The notes under the pieces: generated by a model
The model's database searches: none
Told to the model about the DNA's origin: nothing
Seen by the model: only the letters and a program-made list of their open reading frames with translations
Assembly (NCBI RefSeq): GCF_900104305.1
Contig: NZ_FNJC01000003.1
Coordinates: forward strand, 434,001 to 498,000
Length of the DNA: 64,000 nt
Direction of reading: 5' to 3'
DNA from: Filomicrobium insigne
GTDB lineage: Bacteria; Pseudomonadota; Alphaproteobacteria; Rhizobiales; Hyphomicrobiaceae
Position numbers and translations under genes: made by a program
In this document: positions 47,468 through 56,442 of the stretch, piece after piece
How positions within the stretch are numbered: the stretch's first letter is position 1
How the letters are laid out: each line of letters opens with the position of its first letter

Positions 47468-48928
47468 GTGTCGTTGACACTTTACAATACATTGACGCGC
47501 CGCAAGGAGCCGTTCACGCCGATTGATCCGAAGAACGTGCGCATGTACGTCTGCGGACCGACGGTCTACGACTACGCGCACATCGGCAATGCGCGGCCCG
47601 TTATAGTTTTTGACGTATTGTTCCGTCTTCTGCGCCACGTCTACGGCGCGGATCACGTTACCTACGTTCGCAACATCACGGACGTCGACGATAAGATCAA
47701 CGCGCGGGCGGCCGAAGAAGGCATCTCCATTCGGGAGTTGACCGAACGCACGGCTAGCCAGTTTCACGAAGACATTGCTGCGCTGAGCATACTGCCCCCG
47801 ACGGTCGAACCACGCGCCACCGAACACATCGACGAAATGAAGGCGCTTTGCGAAGCGCTCGTCGCAAAAGGGCATGCCTACGTCGCCGAAGGTCACGTGC
47901 TGTTCGACGTCGCATCAATGCCCGACTATGGCCGCCTGTCGAACCGCTCACTCGATGAGATGGAAGCCGGCGCGCGCGTCGAAGTTGCCCCATATAAAAA
48001 AGGCCCCATGGATTTCGTCCTGTGGAAGCCCTCAAAAGAGGGGGAGCCGGGCTGGCCGTCGCCTTGCGGCATTGAAGGGGCAGGACGCCCCGGCTGGCAT
48101 ATCGAATGCTCGGCCATGTCTGATCGATGGCTCTGGGAAGAAGTTAAAGACAAGCTGTCAAACGAGGCAAAGGCCCGCCCGCACCAGTTTGACATTCATG
48201 GTGGTGGAATTGATCTGACCTTCCCACACCATGAGAACGAAGTGGCACAGAGCCGCTGCGCTCACGGCACACCTGTCATGGCCAACGTCTGGATGCACAA
48301 CGGCTTCCTGCAGGTCGAGGGCGAGAAGATGTCGAAGTCCCTCGGCAACTTCATCACGATCCATGAGCTACTCAAGACTGACAAGTTCGGCGGACGGAGA
48401 TGGCCAGGTGAAGTCCTAAGGCTTGCAATGCTGATGACGCATTACCGCCAGCCGATCGATTTTACAGCCACCGCCTTGGAGGCTGCTGAAAAGGTGCTTC
48501 GCAATTGGTATCGGCTTATCGGCGATGCGACGGCCTGCGAGGCAGGCGATGGACAAAGTGATGTTCAAACCAAGCTCCAAGACGACCTCAATACACCGCA
48601 GGCGATCACAGCGCTGCACGCGATGGCTGACGCTCTGAGCAACGGCGGCGATGCATCGGCACTGGCACGCTTCAAGAGCGCGGCTAATCTTCTCGGTTTG
48701 TTGACCATGACGCAGAGCGAGTGGCTCGCGGCATGGAATGCCGACGCCAAGCTCGATGAGGGTGAAATCGAAGCGCGCATCACGGCACGCCTGGAAGCCC
48801 GCAAGGCAAAGAACTGGGCGGAAAGCGACCGCATCCGCGATGAGCTCGCCGAGATGGGAATCCAGCTCAAGGACGCGAAGGATCCCACAACCGGCGAATT
48901 CACCACAACTTGGGAAGTTATGCGGTGA
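47468..48928 (+). CDS. cysS: Cysteine--tRNA ligase
   Basis: A 486-residue class I synthetase. Zinc and HIGH region: [19 protein letters not shown] type motif at ~25-44; then [10 protein letters not shown], the WHIECSAM zinc-ligand block, [13 protein letters not shown] and [15 protein letters not shown] start is set by the ribosome site AGGAAGGG seven bases upstream. It is followed by a palindromic repeat and then by a small gene and cimA on the same strand. Confidence 0.96.
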   Translation: MSLTLYNTLTRRKEPFTPIDPKNVRMYVCGPTVYDYAHIGNARPVIVFDVLFRLLRHVYGADHVTYVRNITDVDDKINARAAEEGISIRELTERTASQFHEDIAALSILPPTVEPRATEHIDEMKALCEALVAKGHAYVAEGHVLFDVASMPDYGRLSNRSLDEMEAGARVEVAPYKKGPMDFVLWKPSKEGEPGWPSPCGIEGAGRPGWHIECSAMSDRWLWEEVKDKLSNEAKARPHQFDIHGGGIDLTFPHHENEVAQSRCAHGTPVMANVWMHNGFLQVEGEKMSKSLGNFITIHELLKTDKFGGRRWPGEVLRLAMLMTHYRQPIDFTATALEAAEKVLRNWYRLIGDATACEAGDGQSDVQTKLQDDLNTPQAITALHAMADALSNGGDASALARFKSAANLLGLLTMTQSEWLAAWNADAKLDEGEIEARITARLEARKAKNWAESDRIRDELAEMGIQLKDAKDPTTGEFTTTWEVMR

Positions 48929-48945
48929 CTGTTCAATCAGATACT

Positions 48946-49072
48946 ACGGTCATCCCGGCAGTCATTGCCGGGACCCAACGTTCGCCGGGGAGTCCGCTGT
49001 GCGGTCCTGTTACACCCGTGGCGTGGGTAACTGCTGGGCGTTGGATTCCGGGAACAAGCCCCGGAATAACGG
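48946..49072. repeat. Dispersed palindromic repeat element
   Basis: A ~125-base element with mirrored ends. The left half holds the hairpin CCCGGCA/TGCCGGG (48954-48972) and CCAACG; the right half holds CGTTGG, then TCCGGG and CCCCGGA hairpin arms and GGAATAACGG. Repeats of the CGTCATCCCGGC type are common between genes in proteobacteria. It lies between the cysS stop and the small gene. Confidence 0.65.
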
Positions 49073-49208
49073 TTGATGTTGTTGGTTTACCCTCTAACCC
49101 GCGTGGCCAACAGTCACGATGGTTGAGCGGCACCTGGCGCCGGGGTTGCCAGAATTCAGGGCATAGCATGCGCAAACCTGTGTTCGCGAATATCGGAGGG
49201 ACAGCCCA

Positions 49209-49328
49209 ATGAGCAATGATCCAAGCCAGCCGCCCTTCACCAAGCACCGCCGCTATTATTTGTTCATAAAGATCGCCGTGCTTTTGATAGCCGCTTATGT
49301 TGCCCTGCGCCTGTTCGGTTTCGCGTGA
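49209..49328 (+). CDS. 39-residue membrane protein upstream of cimA
   Basis: A short gene: ATG at 49209, TGA at 49326. The product starts MSNDPSQPPFTKHRRYY and continues with one strong transmembrane helix (LFIKIAVLLIAAYVALRLF). A GGAGGG ribosome site lies at 49196-49201, eight bases before the ATG. cimA starts nine bases after the stop, so the two are likely co-translated. I know no function. Confidence 0.7.
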   Translation: MSNDPSQPPFTKHRRYYLFIKIAVLLIAAYVALRLFGFA

Positions 49329-49337
49329 GAGAACAGA

Positions 49338-50972
49338 ATGACAAAAGAACGCCTTTACCTCTTCGACACGACGCTGCGCGACGGTGCGCAGACGACCGGC
49401 GTCGCCTTTAAGCTCGAAGACAAGCGCCGCATCTGCAAGGTTCTGGACGATCTGGGCCTCGACTACATTGAGGGCGGATATCCCGGCGCTAACGCGACCG
49501 ACACGGAGCTATTTGCGAGCAAACCGGATTTTGCCAACGCAACGTTTACCGCGTTCGGTATGACAAAACGTGCCGGTCGATCACTTGAAAACGATGTCGG
49601 CTTTCAGGCCCTGCTGCAGTCCGAAGCAGACGCCATCTGCATCGTCGCCAAGTCGTGGGACTACCACGTTCGCGTTGCGCTCGGCATCACTAACGACGAG
49701 AATTTGGAGAGCATTGCTCAGTCGATCTCGGCAATCGTCGCCACGGGTAGAGAGGCGATGCTCGACTGCGAACATTTCTTCGATGGTTACAAAGGTAATC
49801 GCGACTATGCCGTCGCAGTCGCGCGCACGGCTTACGAGGCCGGTGCCCGCTGGGTCGTGTTGTGCGACACAAACGGTGGCACGTTACCTCATGAAATTCA
49901 TGACATCGTGACGGACGTCGTGACGGTCGTGCCTGGTACACACCTGGGCATCCACACTCACAACGACACCGAAAATGCAGTGGCCAACTCGCTCATGGCT
50001 GTGCGCGCCGGTTGCCGTCAGATCCAAGGCACGTTGAATGGCCTCGGTGAACGGTGTGGCAACGCCAATCTGACATCGATCATCCCAACGCTGCTTTTAA
50101 AGAGCGAATTTGCCGAACACTTCGAAACCGGAGTGACGCCGGCCCGCCTGCGTACGCTGACACATGCCAGCCGCGTGCTCGATGAAATCCTCAATCGCAG
50201 CCCGTACAAACACGCACCTTATGTCGGGGAAAGCGCTTTTGCGACGAAGGCGGGCATTCATGCGTCGGCAATTCTGAAAGAGCCCGAGACCTACGAACAC
50301 GTAGCTCCCGAATCCGTCGGTAACACGCGTCGTCTGCTGATCTCCGATCAGGGCGGACGTTCTAACATTCTTGCCGAACTCGATCGTCTTGGCATCGCCA
50401 TCTCAAAGGACGATCCACGCATCGGCAACTTGCTCGAAGAGGTCAAAGAACGCGAAGCTAAGGGCTACACTTACGAGTCTGCCGAAGCATCTTTCGAACT
50501 GCTGGCCCGGCGTGCGCTGGGCGAGGTGCCGAAATACTTCACCGTCGATAGCTTCCGCGTCATGGTCGAACGACGTCACAATGCCGTCGGCGATCTCGTG
50601 ACTGTATCCGAAGCGACGGTGAAGGTGTTCATCAATGGCGACCGCGAACCGTTATGGTCCGTTGCCGAAGGCAATGGCCCGGTCAACGCGCTCGACGGCG
50701 CACTTCGCAAAGACCTCGGTCGCTACCAGAAATATATCGAGGGCGTGGAACTCGTTGACTACAAGGTGCGTATCCTGACGGGCGGCACCGAAGCCATCAC
50801 GCGCGTGCTAGTGGAAAGCCACGACACGACAACAGGTGCGCGTTGGATCACTGTCGGAGTCTCGCCCAATATAATTGATGCAAGCTTCGAGGCGCTGCTC
50901 GACTCCATCAACTTCAAGCTGATGAAGGACAGCGCCCCCGCAGAGCATGTCAAGGTCGTGTCGCGATACTAG
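49338..50972 (+). CDS. cimA: (R)-citramalate synthase
   Basis: A 544-residue member of the isopropylmalate-synthase family. It condenses pyruvate and acetyl-CoA to citramalate, a threonine-independent route to isoleucine through 2-oxobutyrate. Motifs: DTTLRDGAQTTGVAF, EGGYPGAN, the metal-binding HTHNDTENAVANSL, and GTLNGLGERCGNANL, then GIHASAILKEPETYEHV; a C-terminal allosteric domain follows from about 400. Length and sequence separate it from LeuA and homocitrate synthase. Confidence 0.94.
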   Translation: MTKERLYLFDTTLRDGAQTTGVAFKLEDKRRICKVLDDLGLDYIEGGYPGANATDTELFASKPDFANATFTAFGMTKRAGRSLENDVGFQALLQSEADAICIVAKSWDYHVRVALGITNDENLESIAQSISAIVATGREAMLDCEHFFDGYKGNRDYAVAVARTAYEAGARWVVLCDTNGGTLPHEIHDIVTDVVTVVPGTHLGIHTHNDTENAVANSLMAVRAGCRQIQGTLNGLGERCGNANLTSIIPTLLLKSEFAEHFETGVTPARLRTLTHASRVLDEILNRSPYKHAPYVGESAFATKAGIHASAILKEPETYEHVAPESVGNTRRLLISDQGGRSNILAELDRLGIAISKDDPRIGNLLEEVKEREAKGYTYESAEASFELLARRALGEVPKYFTVDSFRVMVERRHNAVGDLVTVSEATVKVFINGDREPLWSVAEGNGPVNALDGALRKDLGRYQKYIEGVELVDYKVRILTGGTEAITRVLVESHDTTTGARWITVGVSPNIIDASFEALLDSINFKLMKDSAPAEHVKVVSRY

Positions 50973-51163
50973 ACTCAAAGACGCCAGTTTGCTCCGGCGG
51001 TGCATCTTCCAGGCCACACAGGCTGTGCAAAGCGTTGGAGATTTAAATTTTCCAACCGCTCTACGCTGCCGCATCTGTGCTGATCTGGTAGTCTCAATCG
51101 TAGACTGGCTGTGGAATGCGTTTTCCGCGGTGAAAATTGTAAAATGGGGCACCGCGACCGAAC

Positions 51164-51994
51164 ATGGTGAAAACGAGTTCGATTTGCTTTGGGGCGTTAG
51201 CGCTTTCCCTTGCGGTTTATCTGTCTGCTGCGACACCAGTTGTTGCGCAAGACGGGTATGACGCTCCGTCCGGCATGAGTGTCGGCCTTGGCGGCGTCGT
51301 CGCGATCAAACCGAAATATGAAGGCTCGGACGAATACGACGTCTACGGCTTCCCTATAATTTTTCCGCAGTTCGGCGGTGGTAGCGGATTTGCGGACCGC
51401 ATCAAAATCCGTGGCGCGGATGACGTTCGCCTGAGGGTGTTTGAAACCGGTGGTTTCGAGGTGGGCCCGCTTGCCGGCTATGCCTTCGGACGGGACGAGG
51501 ACGACGGCGATCTGCTTCGGGGACTAGGTGACGTTGATGACGGCATCGTCTTGGGTGCCTACGCAGGCTATCGCTTTGGTGTCGTACTGCTCGACGTTTC
51601 CTATCACCACATCGTGTCGGGGGACGACACGGGCTACCAGATCCGGTTCGGTGGCGAAATCGAACAGCGCGTTGCCAGCAACGCTATCGTCACAGCGCGC
51701 GTTGGCGCGACATTTGCTGACGACAATTATATGGACACTTACTTCGGCATATCCGCTGCGCAGTCCGCGTCCTCGGTTGCCGGTCTTTCAGCATATGATG
51801 CGACCAGCGGTATCAAAGACGTTCACTTTGAATTGGGTACACGGATCGACCTGACAGATCGTTGGCAATTGCGGGCTGGCGCGCGCTACGGCCGCTTGCT
51901 CGGTGACGCAGCCGATAGCCCGATCGTGGAAACCGAAAACCAGTTCTCGGGCATGATCGGCGCCGCATACCGCTTTGATTTCGGCGGCTACTGA
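51164..51994 (+). CDS. MipA/OmpV-family outer-membrane protein
   Basis: A 276-residue outer-membrane beta-barrel protein. Signal peptide to about VVAQ; then GLGGVVAIKPKYEGSDEYDVYGFPII, the family's first strands, and alternating strands ending YRFDFGGY with an aromatic final residue. MipA scaffolds murein enzymes in E. coli; members elsewhere are of unknown role. A perfect terminator follows. Confidence 0.88.
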   Translation: MVKTSSICFGALALSLAVYLSAATPVVAQDGYDAPSGMSVGLGGVVAIKPKYEGSDEYDVYGFPIIFPQFGGGSGFADRIKIRGADDVRLRVFETGGFEVGPLAGYAFGRDEDDGDLLRGLGDVDDGIVLGAYAGYRFGVVLLDVSYHHIVSGDDTGYQIRFGGEIEQRVASNAIVTARVGATFADDNYMDTYFGISAAQSASSVAGLSAYDATSGIKDVHFELGTRIDLTDRWQLRAGARYGRLLGDAADSPIVETENQFSGMIGAAYRFDFGGY

Positions 51995-52030
51995 GCCGCA
52001 AGCGTTTAGCGATAACGTCTCAAAGAATTT

Positions 52031-52063
52031 GGGGCTGGTTCTCGAAGAACCAGCCCCTTTTTT
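52031..52063 (+). terminator. Rho-independent terminator of the MipA gene
   Basis: GGGGCTGGTTC (52031-52041) and GAACCAGCCCC (52047-52057) form a perfect 11-base stem with a 5-base loop, followed by six T. It may also serve rhlE, which converges on it. Confidence 0.93.
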
Positions 52064-52073
52064 ATATCAAGCG

Positions 52074-53576
52074 TTACTGTGCGCGTTCGACGTTCTTTTC
52101 AGACGTCCAGGGTCTACCCCCACCACCCCGGCGGGGCCGGTTCTGGTTGGCGCGATGTCCGCCGCCACTGCCCTGACCCTCTCCACGGTGATGAGCATGC
52201 GCATGCGGCGAACCGCGATGGGCCCGCTCGGGCCGCGCCGAGGCGTTATCATCGGCTCGCTTGTGGCCGGGCGCGCGAGGAGCAGGAGCACCATTGAGTT
52301 GGTCGGCGCGACCTTCTGCGTGGCCGTCCCTGCGCCGCGGGCCACCGTTGCGAGAAAAACGATGCGGCTGTCCCTGACGACCGGCGGCGCCTCTGGCGGG
52401 ACCACGCTCGGGCTCGCGGACTTCCGGCAAACGAACGGCCAATGCTTGGTCGCCGCGGCGGTCCTCTGAAGGGATCTTCTGGCGGGTAACGCGTTCGATG
52501 TCGCGTAACAAGCCGCGCTCTTCGCCGTCGCAGAAGGAAATCGCGACACCCGACGTGCCAGCTCGTGCAGTCCGCCCGATGCGGTGAACATAAGCTTCCG
52601 GGACTTCGGGAAGTTCAAAATTAATGACGTGAGAGACTTGATCGATGTCGATGCCGCGCGCTGCGATATCGGTAGCGACCAACACGCGGATCTTGGCGTT
52701 ACGGAACGCGTGAAGGGCCCGCTCACGCTGGCTTTGGCTCTTGTTGCCATGAATGGCAGCCGCAGGGATGTTCGCGACCTCGAGCTGACGCGCGACCCGA
52801 TCGGCGCCGCGCTTGGTACGCGTGAAGACAAGCGTGCGCGTCATGCCCTGATCGGCCAGGAGATCCAAGAGAAGCGCCCGCTTACGAGGACGTTCCACGT
52901 GAATCACTTTTTGAGCGATACGCTCGACGGTCGTTGATTCCGGCGTGACGGAAACTTTTATGGGATCGGTTAGAAGCTCGCCTGCGAGTTTGCCGATGTC
53001 TGTGGGCATCGTCGCAGAGAAGAACAGGTTTTGTCGTTGTCGCGGCATAAAAGAGACGACGCGACGGATAGGCTTCACGAAGCCGAGGTCGAGCATCTGA
53101 TCGGCTTCATCGAGTACCAGGAATTCTGTTGCCGACAGATCGATGTCGCCTTCCTGCATGTGGTCTATAAGCCGACCAGGTGTCGCGATCAGCACATCAA
53201 CGCCGCGCGCCATTGCGCGTCGTTGCGGACCGGCGGGAACGCCACCGAAAACTACTGTTTGCGAGATCCCAAGCTTGCGGCCGTACGTTTTGACCGAATC
53301 TCCGATCTGGCTTGCCAGTTCGCGGGTCGGGCTTAAGACGAGCACACGGCACCCACGCCGGATAGGCGCGCGCTTATTCTGGCTTAGGAGCTGCAGAATG
53401 GGCAAAGAAAAGGCAGCGGTCTTGCCAGTACCGGTTTGTGCGATACCGAGCAAATCCTTGCCTGCCAGGACACTGGGAATAGCTTGCGCCTGAATTGGCG
53501 TCGGGTTTGTGTAGCCTTCGGCGTCGAGCACTTCGAGAAGCGCGGTGCAAAGGCCAAGTTCATGAAAAGAAGTCAA
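52074..53576 (-). CDS. rhlE: DEAD-box RNA helicase
   Basis: A 500-residue RNA helicase. Motifs in order: Q motif in PTPIQAQAIP, Walker A AQTGTGKTAA, PTRELASQ, TPGRLIDH, VLDEADQMLDLGF, SATMP, then VLVATDIAARGIDID and HRIGRTARAG. The last ~120 residues are disordered and rich in Arg, Gly and His, an RNA-binding tail. The natural start of the conserved region is a TTG at 53576, with an AAGGA ribosome site six bases upstream; a TTG start suggests low or regulated translation. The role is usually in ribosome assembly and cold response. Confidence 0.92.
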   Translation of the reverse strand: MTSFHELGLCTALLEVLDAEGYTNPTPIQAQAIPSVLAGKDLLGIAQTGTGKTAAFSLPILQLLSQNKRAPIRRGCRVLVLSPTRELASQIGDSVKTYGRKLGISQTVVFGGVPAGPQRRAMARGVDVLIATPGRLIDHMQEGDIDLSATEFLVLDEADQMLDLGFVKPIRRVVSFMPRQRQNLFFSATMPTDIGKLAGELLTDPIKVSVTPESTTVERIAQKVIHVERPRKRALLLDLLADQGMTRTLVFTRTKRGADRVARQLEVANIPAAAIHGNKSQSQRERALHAFRNAKIRVLVATDIAARGIDIDQVSHVINFELPEVPEAYVHRIGRTARAGTSGVAISFCDGEERGLLRDIERVTRQKIPSEDRRGDQALAVRLPEVREPERGPARGAAGRQGQPHRFSRNGGPRRRDGHAEGRADQLNGAPAPRAPGHKRADDNASARPERAHRGSPHAHAHHRGEGQGSGGGHRANQNRPRRGGGGRPWTSEKNVERAQ

Positions 53577-53589
53577 ATGTATTCCTTCT

Positions 53590-53641
53590 CGCGAATATTC
53601 GCGCGAACGGCCGCCTACAGTTGGCGAAGGTAATTCGCCAA
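53590..53641 (-). promoter_or_regulatory. Two perfect hairpins in the rhlE leader
   Basis: CGCGAATATTCGCG (53590-53603) is a perfect 14-base palindrome. TTGGCGAA (53621-53628) and TTCGCCAA (53634-53641) form a perfect 8-base stem with a 5-base loop. Both lie in the leader, the first right before the ribosome site. Upstream at 53840-53871 a GTGGCCG/CGGCCAC inverted repeat may end meaB. The remaining bases to 53925 show no gene. Confidence 0.55.
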
Positions 53642-53925
53642 CGAGAGACGCGGGGTTTCTGGCGACAACCCGCGTGACTAAGGGCTGTCAGGATGAGTAG
53701 GGAATATTCGCTCGGCAGGGGACATCGGCGAAAGCTTTACGGTGCCTTCAATCCCATCACGCATCTGGAGCGTAGAACCGCTCTCTGAGCGACGATTGCC
53801 TTGTCACATGCTGCGTCGCACAAGTCAACGGAAACTAGAGTGGCCGCTTGCCGCAGTGACCACACGGCCACGCACCCCGACAAACGCTATAATACACTGA
53901 TGCAGCACGAGTATTTCGTTATTGC

Positions 53926-54906
53926 TCACGGAGTGATTAGCTTTCGTGCAGCATCAGTCGGACTTAATTGACCGGTCAAGATCTCGTCAGCCAGTTTGTC
54001 GACACCGCCATCCTTGTCTGACTTGATACGTTGCGCGACCAAATCTGCGGCGGCGCGAGCAATTAAATAACGGGCCCGGCGCCGGCGGCGATCTACGGCG
54101 TTTTCCGCAAGGATTGGTTGACCGATCTTTTCAATCGCCGTCATAAGCTCTGGCACGCCGGCACCGGTTGTCGCCGTGGTTTTGAGAACCGGCACCTCGG
54201 AGCGATTGCCCGCGCGGATCGACAGAGCGCCCATGAGCTGCTGCATCGTCCGCTCTGCGCCGTCCCGATCGCCTTTGTTGACGACGAGAATATCCGCGAT
54301 TTCCAGAAGGCCGGATTTCATCGCCTGAATATCGTCACCGAGCCCAGGCGCCGAAATAACGATGCGAATGTCGGCGACTTCCGCCACATCGACCTCGCTT
54401 TGCCCGGTGCCAACAGTTTCCAACAGAATGAGGTCAAAGCCCGCCGCATCTAACGCATCAATGATCCGAACGGCTGCCGGCGACAAGCCGCCAAGATAAC
54501 CTCGGCTCGCGAGCGAACGCACGAACACACCATCATCATCCAGCGCTGCCGTCATACGGATCCGGTCGCCCAGAATAGCGCCGCCGGAAATCGGACTCGA
54601 CGGATCGACGGCGATGACGCCGACTCTAAGGTTCTGGGTGCGAGCATGCCGGATAAGTGCGTTGACAAGCGTCGACTTCCCTGCCCCGGGAGGACCAGTC
54701 AGGCCGATAACGAGCGCGCGGCCCAGATGCGGTTGGAGAGCCCGCAGCAACGCCGGAGCCGACGTCGAAAGACGTTCGAGTTCCGTGACAGCGGACGCGA
54801 TAGCTCGCCGCTCGCCGGCGAGGAGCCGCGCGACCTGATCCGAAATTGAAGCGTCTGCAACCTGTGCCGGGGGCTGCTCCGCCACGTGGGGCTTATTCTG
54901 GTTCAT
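53926..54906 (-). CDS. meaB: Methylmalonyl-CoA mutase-associated GTPase
   Basis: A 326-residue G3E-family GTPase that protects and reloads B12-dependent acyl-CoA mutases. It has the Walker A GLTGPPGAGKSTLVNAL, VDPSSPISGGAILGDRIRM, ETVGTGQSEVDVAEVAD, and NKGDRDGAERT as the guanine motif. Length is normal. No mutase gene lies in the window, so the partner (methylmalonyl- or ethylmalonyl-CoA mutase) is encoded elsewhere. Confidence 0.93.
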   Translation of the reverse strand: MNQNKPHVAEQPPAQVADASISDQVARLLAGERRAIASAVTELERLSTSAPALLRALQPHLGRALVIGLTGPPGAGKSTLVNALIRHARTQNLRVGVIAVDPSSPISGGAILGDRIRMTAALDDDGVFVRSLASRGYLGGLSPAAVRIIDALDAAGFDLILLETVGTGQSEVDVAEVADIRIVISAPGLGDDIQAMKSGLLEIADILVVNKGDRDGAERTMQQLMGALSIRAGNRSEVPVLKTTATTGAGVPELMTAIEKIGQPILAENAVDRRRRRARYLIARAAADLVAQRIKSDKDGGVDKLADEILTGQLSPTDAARKLITP

Positions 54907-54977
54907 GGCAATCGCTGATACGCGTACCGGCGTCAGTGATCAAGAGAGTGCCAGAAAGCACCGGTTAACTCACAACC

Positions 54978-56255
54978 TTAACGTCGCTTCCGCGGGCCAC
55001 CTCGTTTGTGCCCACCCCTGGAGCGCTGGTGACGTTTTACGCTCGCCCGGCCGCGTTTATTCGCCCTGTGCCGCTTATGTACACGCGACCGTGCTTTCGA
55101 TCGGCGGTGGGCCTTACGTTTGCGTTTTATGTGTTGATTGGCACGGGTTTGCTTTTTGCGTTTGACCGAGCGCTTGATATGCCGCCTAGCGTTTTTCTTG
55201 ACCTTGGCCGCTTTCCGCGTGTTGCGTGCCCGATGCTCGGCACGCCGTTCCGAGCGCGCTTTGCGCGACTTATGAACAGCGCGACGATCTCTGAAGCGCC
55301 GGACGTCCGAACGTTTGGCCCGATGGGTTTTGCTGCGATGCTTGCGCGCACGACGTTCTTCGATTTTACGAACGCGGCTCTTGATATCCTGGCGCGCCGA
55401 ACGGCGATGCTGCTTCGCGTGGCTCCGAGGGCGATAAACCTGTCGGATCTGACGTTTGCCGCGGTGATGCGCGTGGCGCCGCGCGCGTTTATCGTGCGAA
55501 TAGACGACACGCGAAGGGCGGACATGGCGATGCGCGCGCCGACGAACATCTCTCAGTGAAACACCCCGGTTTACGACGCGGCGGTGCCTCCAGCGCGCAT
55601 AGGGGCCGCGGCGAGAGTTTCGATAAAAGCGGTGATACCGGTGCCGGGGTGCGAGATGCCGGTAGATGTGAGGTTCAACGAACAGCGAATAAGCAGCAAA
55701 TACCCAGAACGGCTCATATAGCGGGTCTTCATAGATAACCGTGTGAGGAACGTATCGTGGGCCTCGGTAGTCGGAACGCGTGGGAGGGTCGGGAGGCAGC
55801 GGGGCCCAGCCGACATATTCATCCGTTTCGCGCCAGGCGACCCAGGCCGGAGCCCATGTCGTTCCCGGAACCCAGAACCACCCTAGATTGTCAGCGCGTG
55901 ACCAGCGGCCGTAGTGGTACACCACCCAGCCGAAGGGCTCCTCGGAAACCCATGTCCAGCCGGATTGTTCATCGTAGGCCCACTGACCAAGTGTGTAGGG
56001 TCGCCATGTTTCATCGACATTAGGGATCCACACGATGCCGAAGTCATCGTGCTGCTGCCAGCGGCCAAAATCCGATACCGCATTAATGAGAACATCTAGG
56101 TCAACATCCGCCTTCGGTGCGGACGAGGTTTGGTCAGAGTAGGCTTCTTGCGACGTTACGACGGCAAACAAAGTAAGAGAGGCAACCGCAGTTACTGCTG
56201 CGAGCGTCACCATGCGTAACGATGAGAGAAGAGATGTAATTGGTCGGCAAGACAC
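54978..56255 (-). CDS. Exported DUF6600-like protein with a very basic C-terminal tail
   Basis: A 425-residue protein. Signal segment (MVTLAAVTAVASLTLFAVV), then ~50-170 with W-rich repeats typical of DUF6600-type domains (DFGRWQQHDDFGIVW, GWTWVSEEPFGWVVYHYGRW, LGWFWVPGTTWAPAWVAWR, YVGWAPLPP). From about residue 190 to the end it consists mostly of Arg, Lys and His in disordered runs with almost no acidic residues. I chose the GTG at 56255, which has a perfect AAGGAGGT just upstream, over the upstream frame to 56366. Function unknown. Confidence 0.75.
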   Translation of the reverse strand: MSCRPITSLLSSLRMVTLAAVTAVASLTLFAVVTSQEAYSDQTSSAPKADVDLDVLINAVSDFGRWQQHDDFGIVWIPNVDETWRPYTLGQWAYDEQSGWTWVSEEPFGWVVYHYGRWSRADNLGWFWVPGTTWAPAWVAWRETDEYVGWAPLPPDPPTRSDYRGPRYVPHTVIYEDPLYEPFWVFAAYSLFVEPHIYRHLAPRHRYHRFYRNSRRGPYARWRHRRVVNRGVSLRDVRRRAHRHVRPSRVVYSHDKRARRHAHHRGKRQIRQVYRPRSHAKQHRRSARQDIKSRVRKIEERRARKHRSKTHRAKRSDVRRFRDRRAVHKSRKARSERRAEHRARNTRKAAKVKKNARRHIKRSVKRKKQTRANQHIKRKRKAHRRSKARSRVHKRHRANKRGRASVKRHQRSRGGHKRGGPRKRR

Positions 56256-56442
56256 GATACCTCCTTCCAGATGGGCGTTCGGATCATGCTGACGAGCCGG
56301 CGGACCACGCCAAACCGCAAACGCTATCAGTTCCGTCTCAGGCGCTGACGGAAACTCCGATTTCAAATCATTATATGGGAAAATTGTACGGAATAATGAG
56401 GGGTAACAAAATTCTGTTCACGGCGTGTTCTACTCGAGGCGA

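Noticed and set aside
53880-53900. TATAAT box on the plus strand
   Set aside because: No -35 element at proper spacing, and it would drive antisense transcription into meaB.
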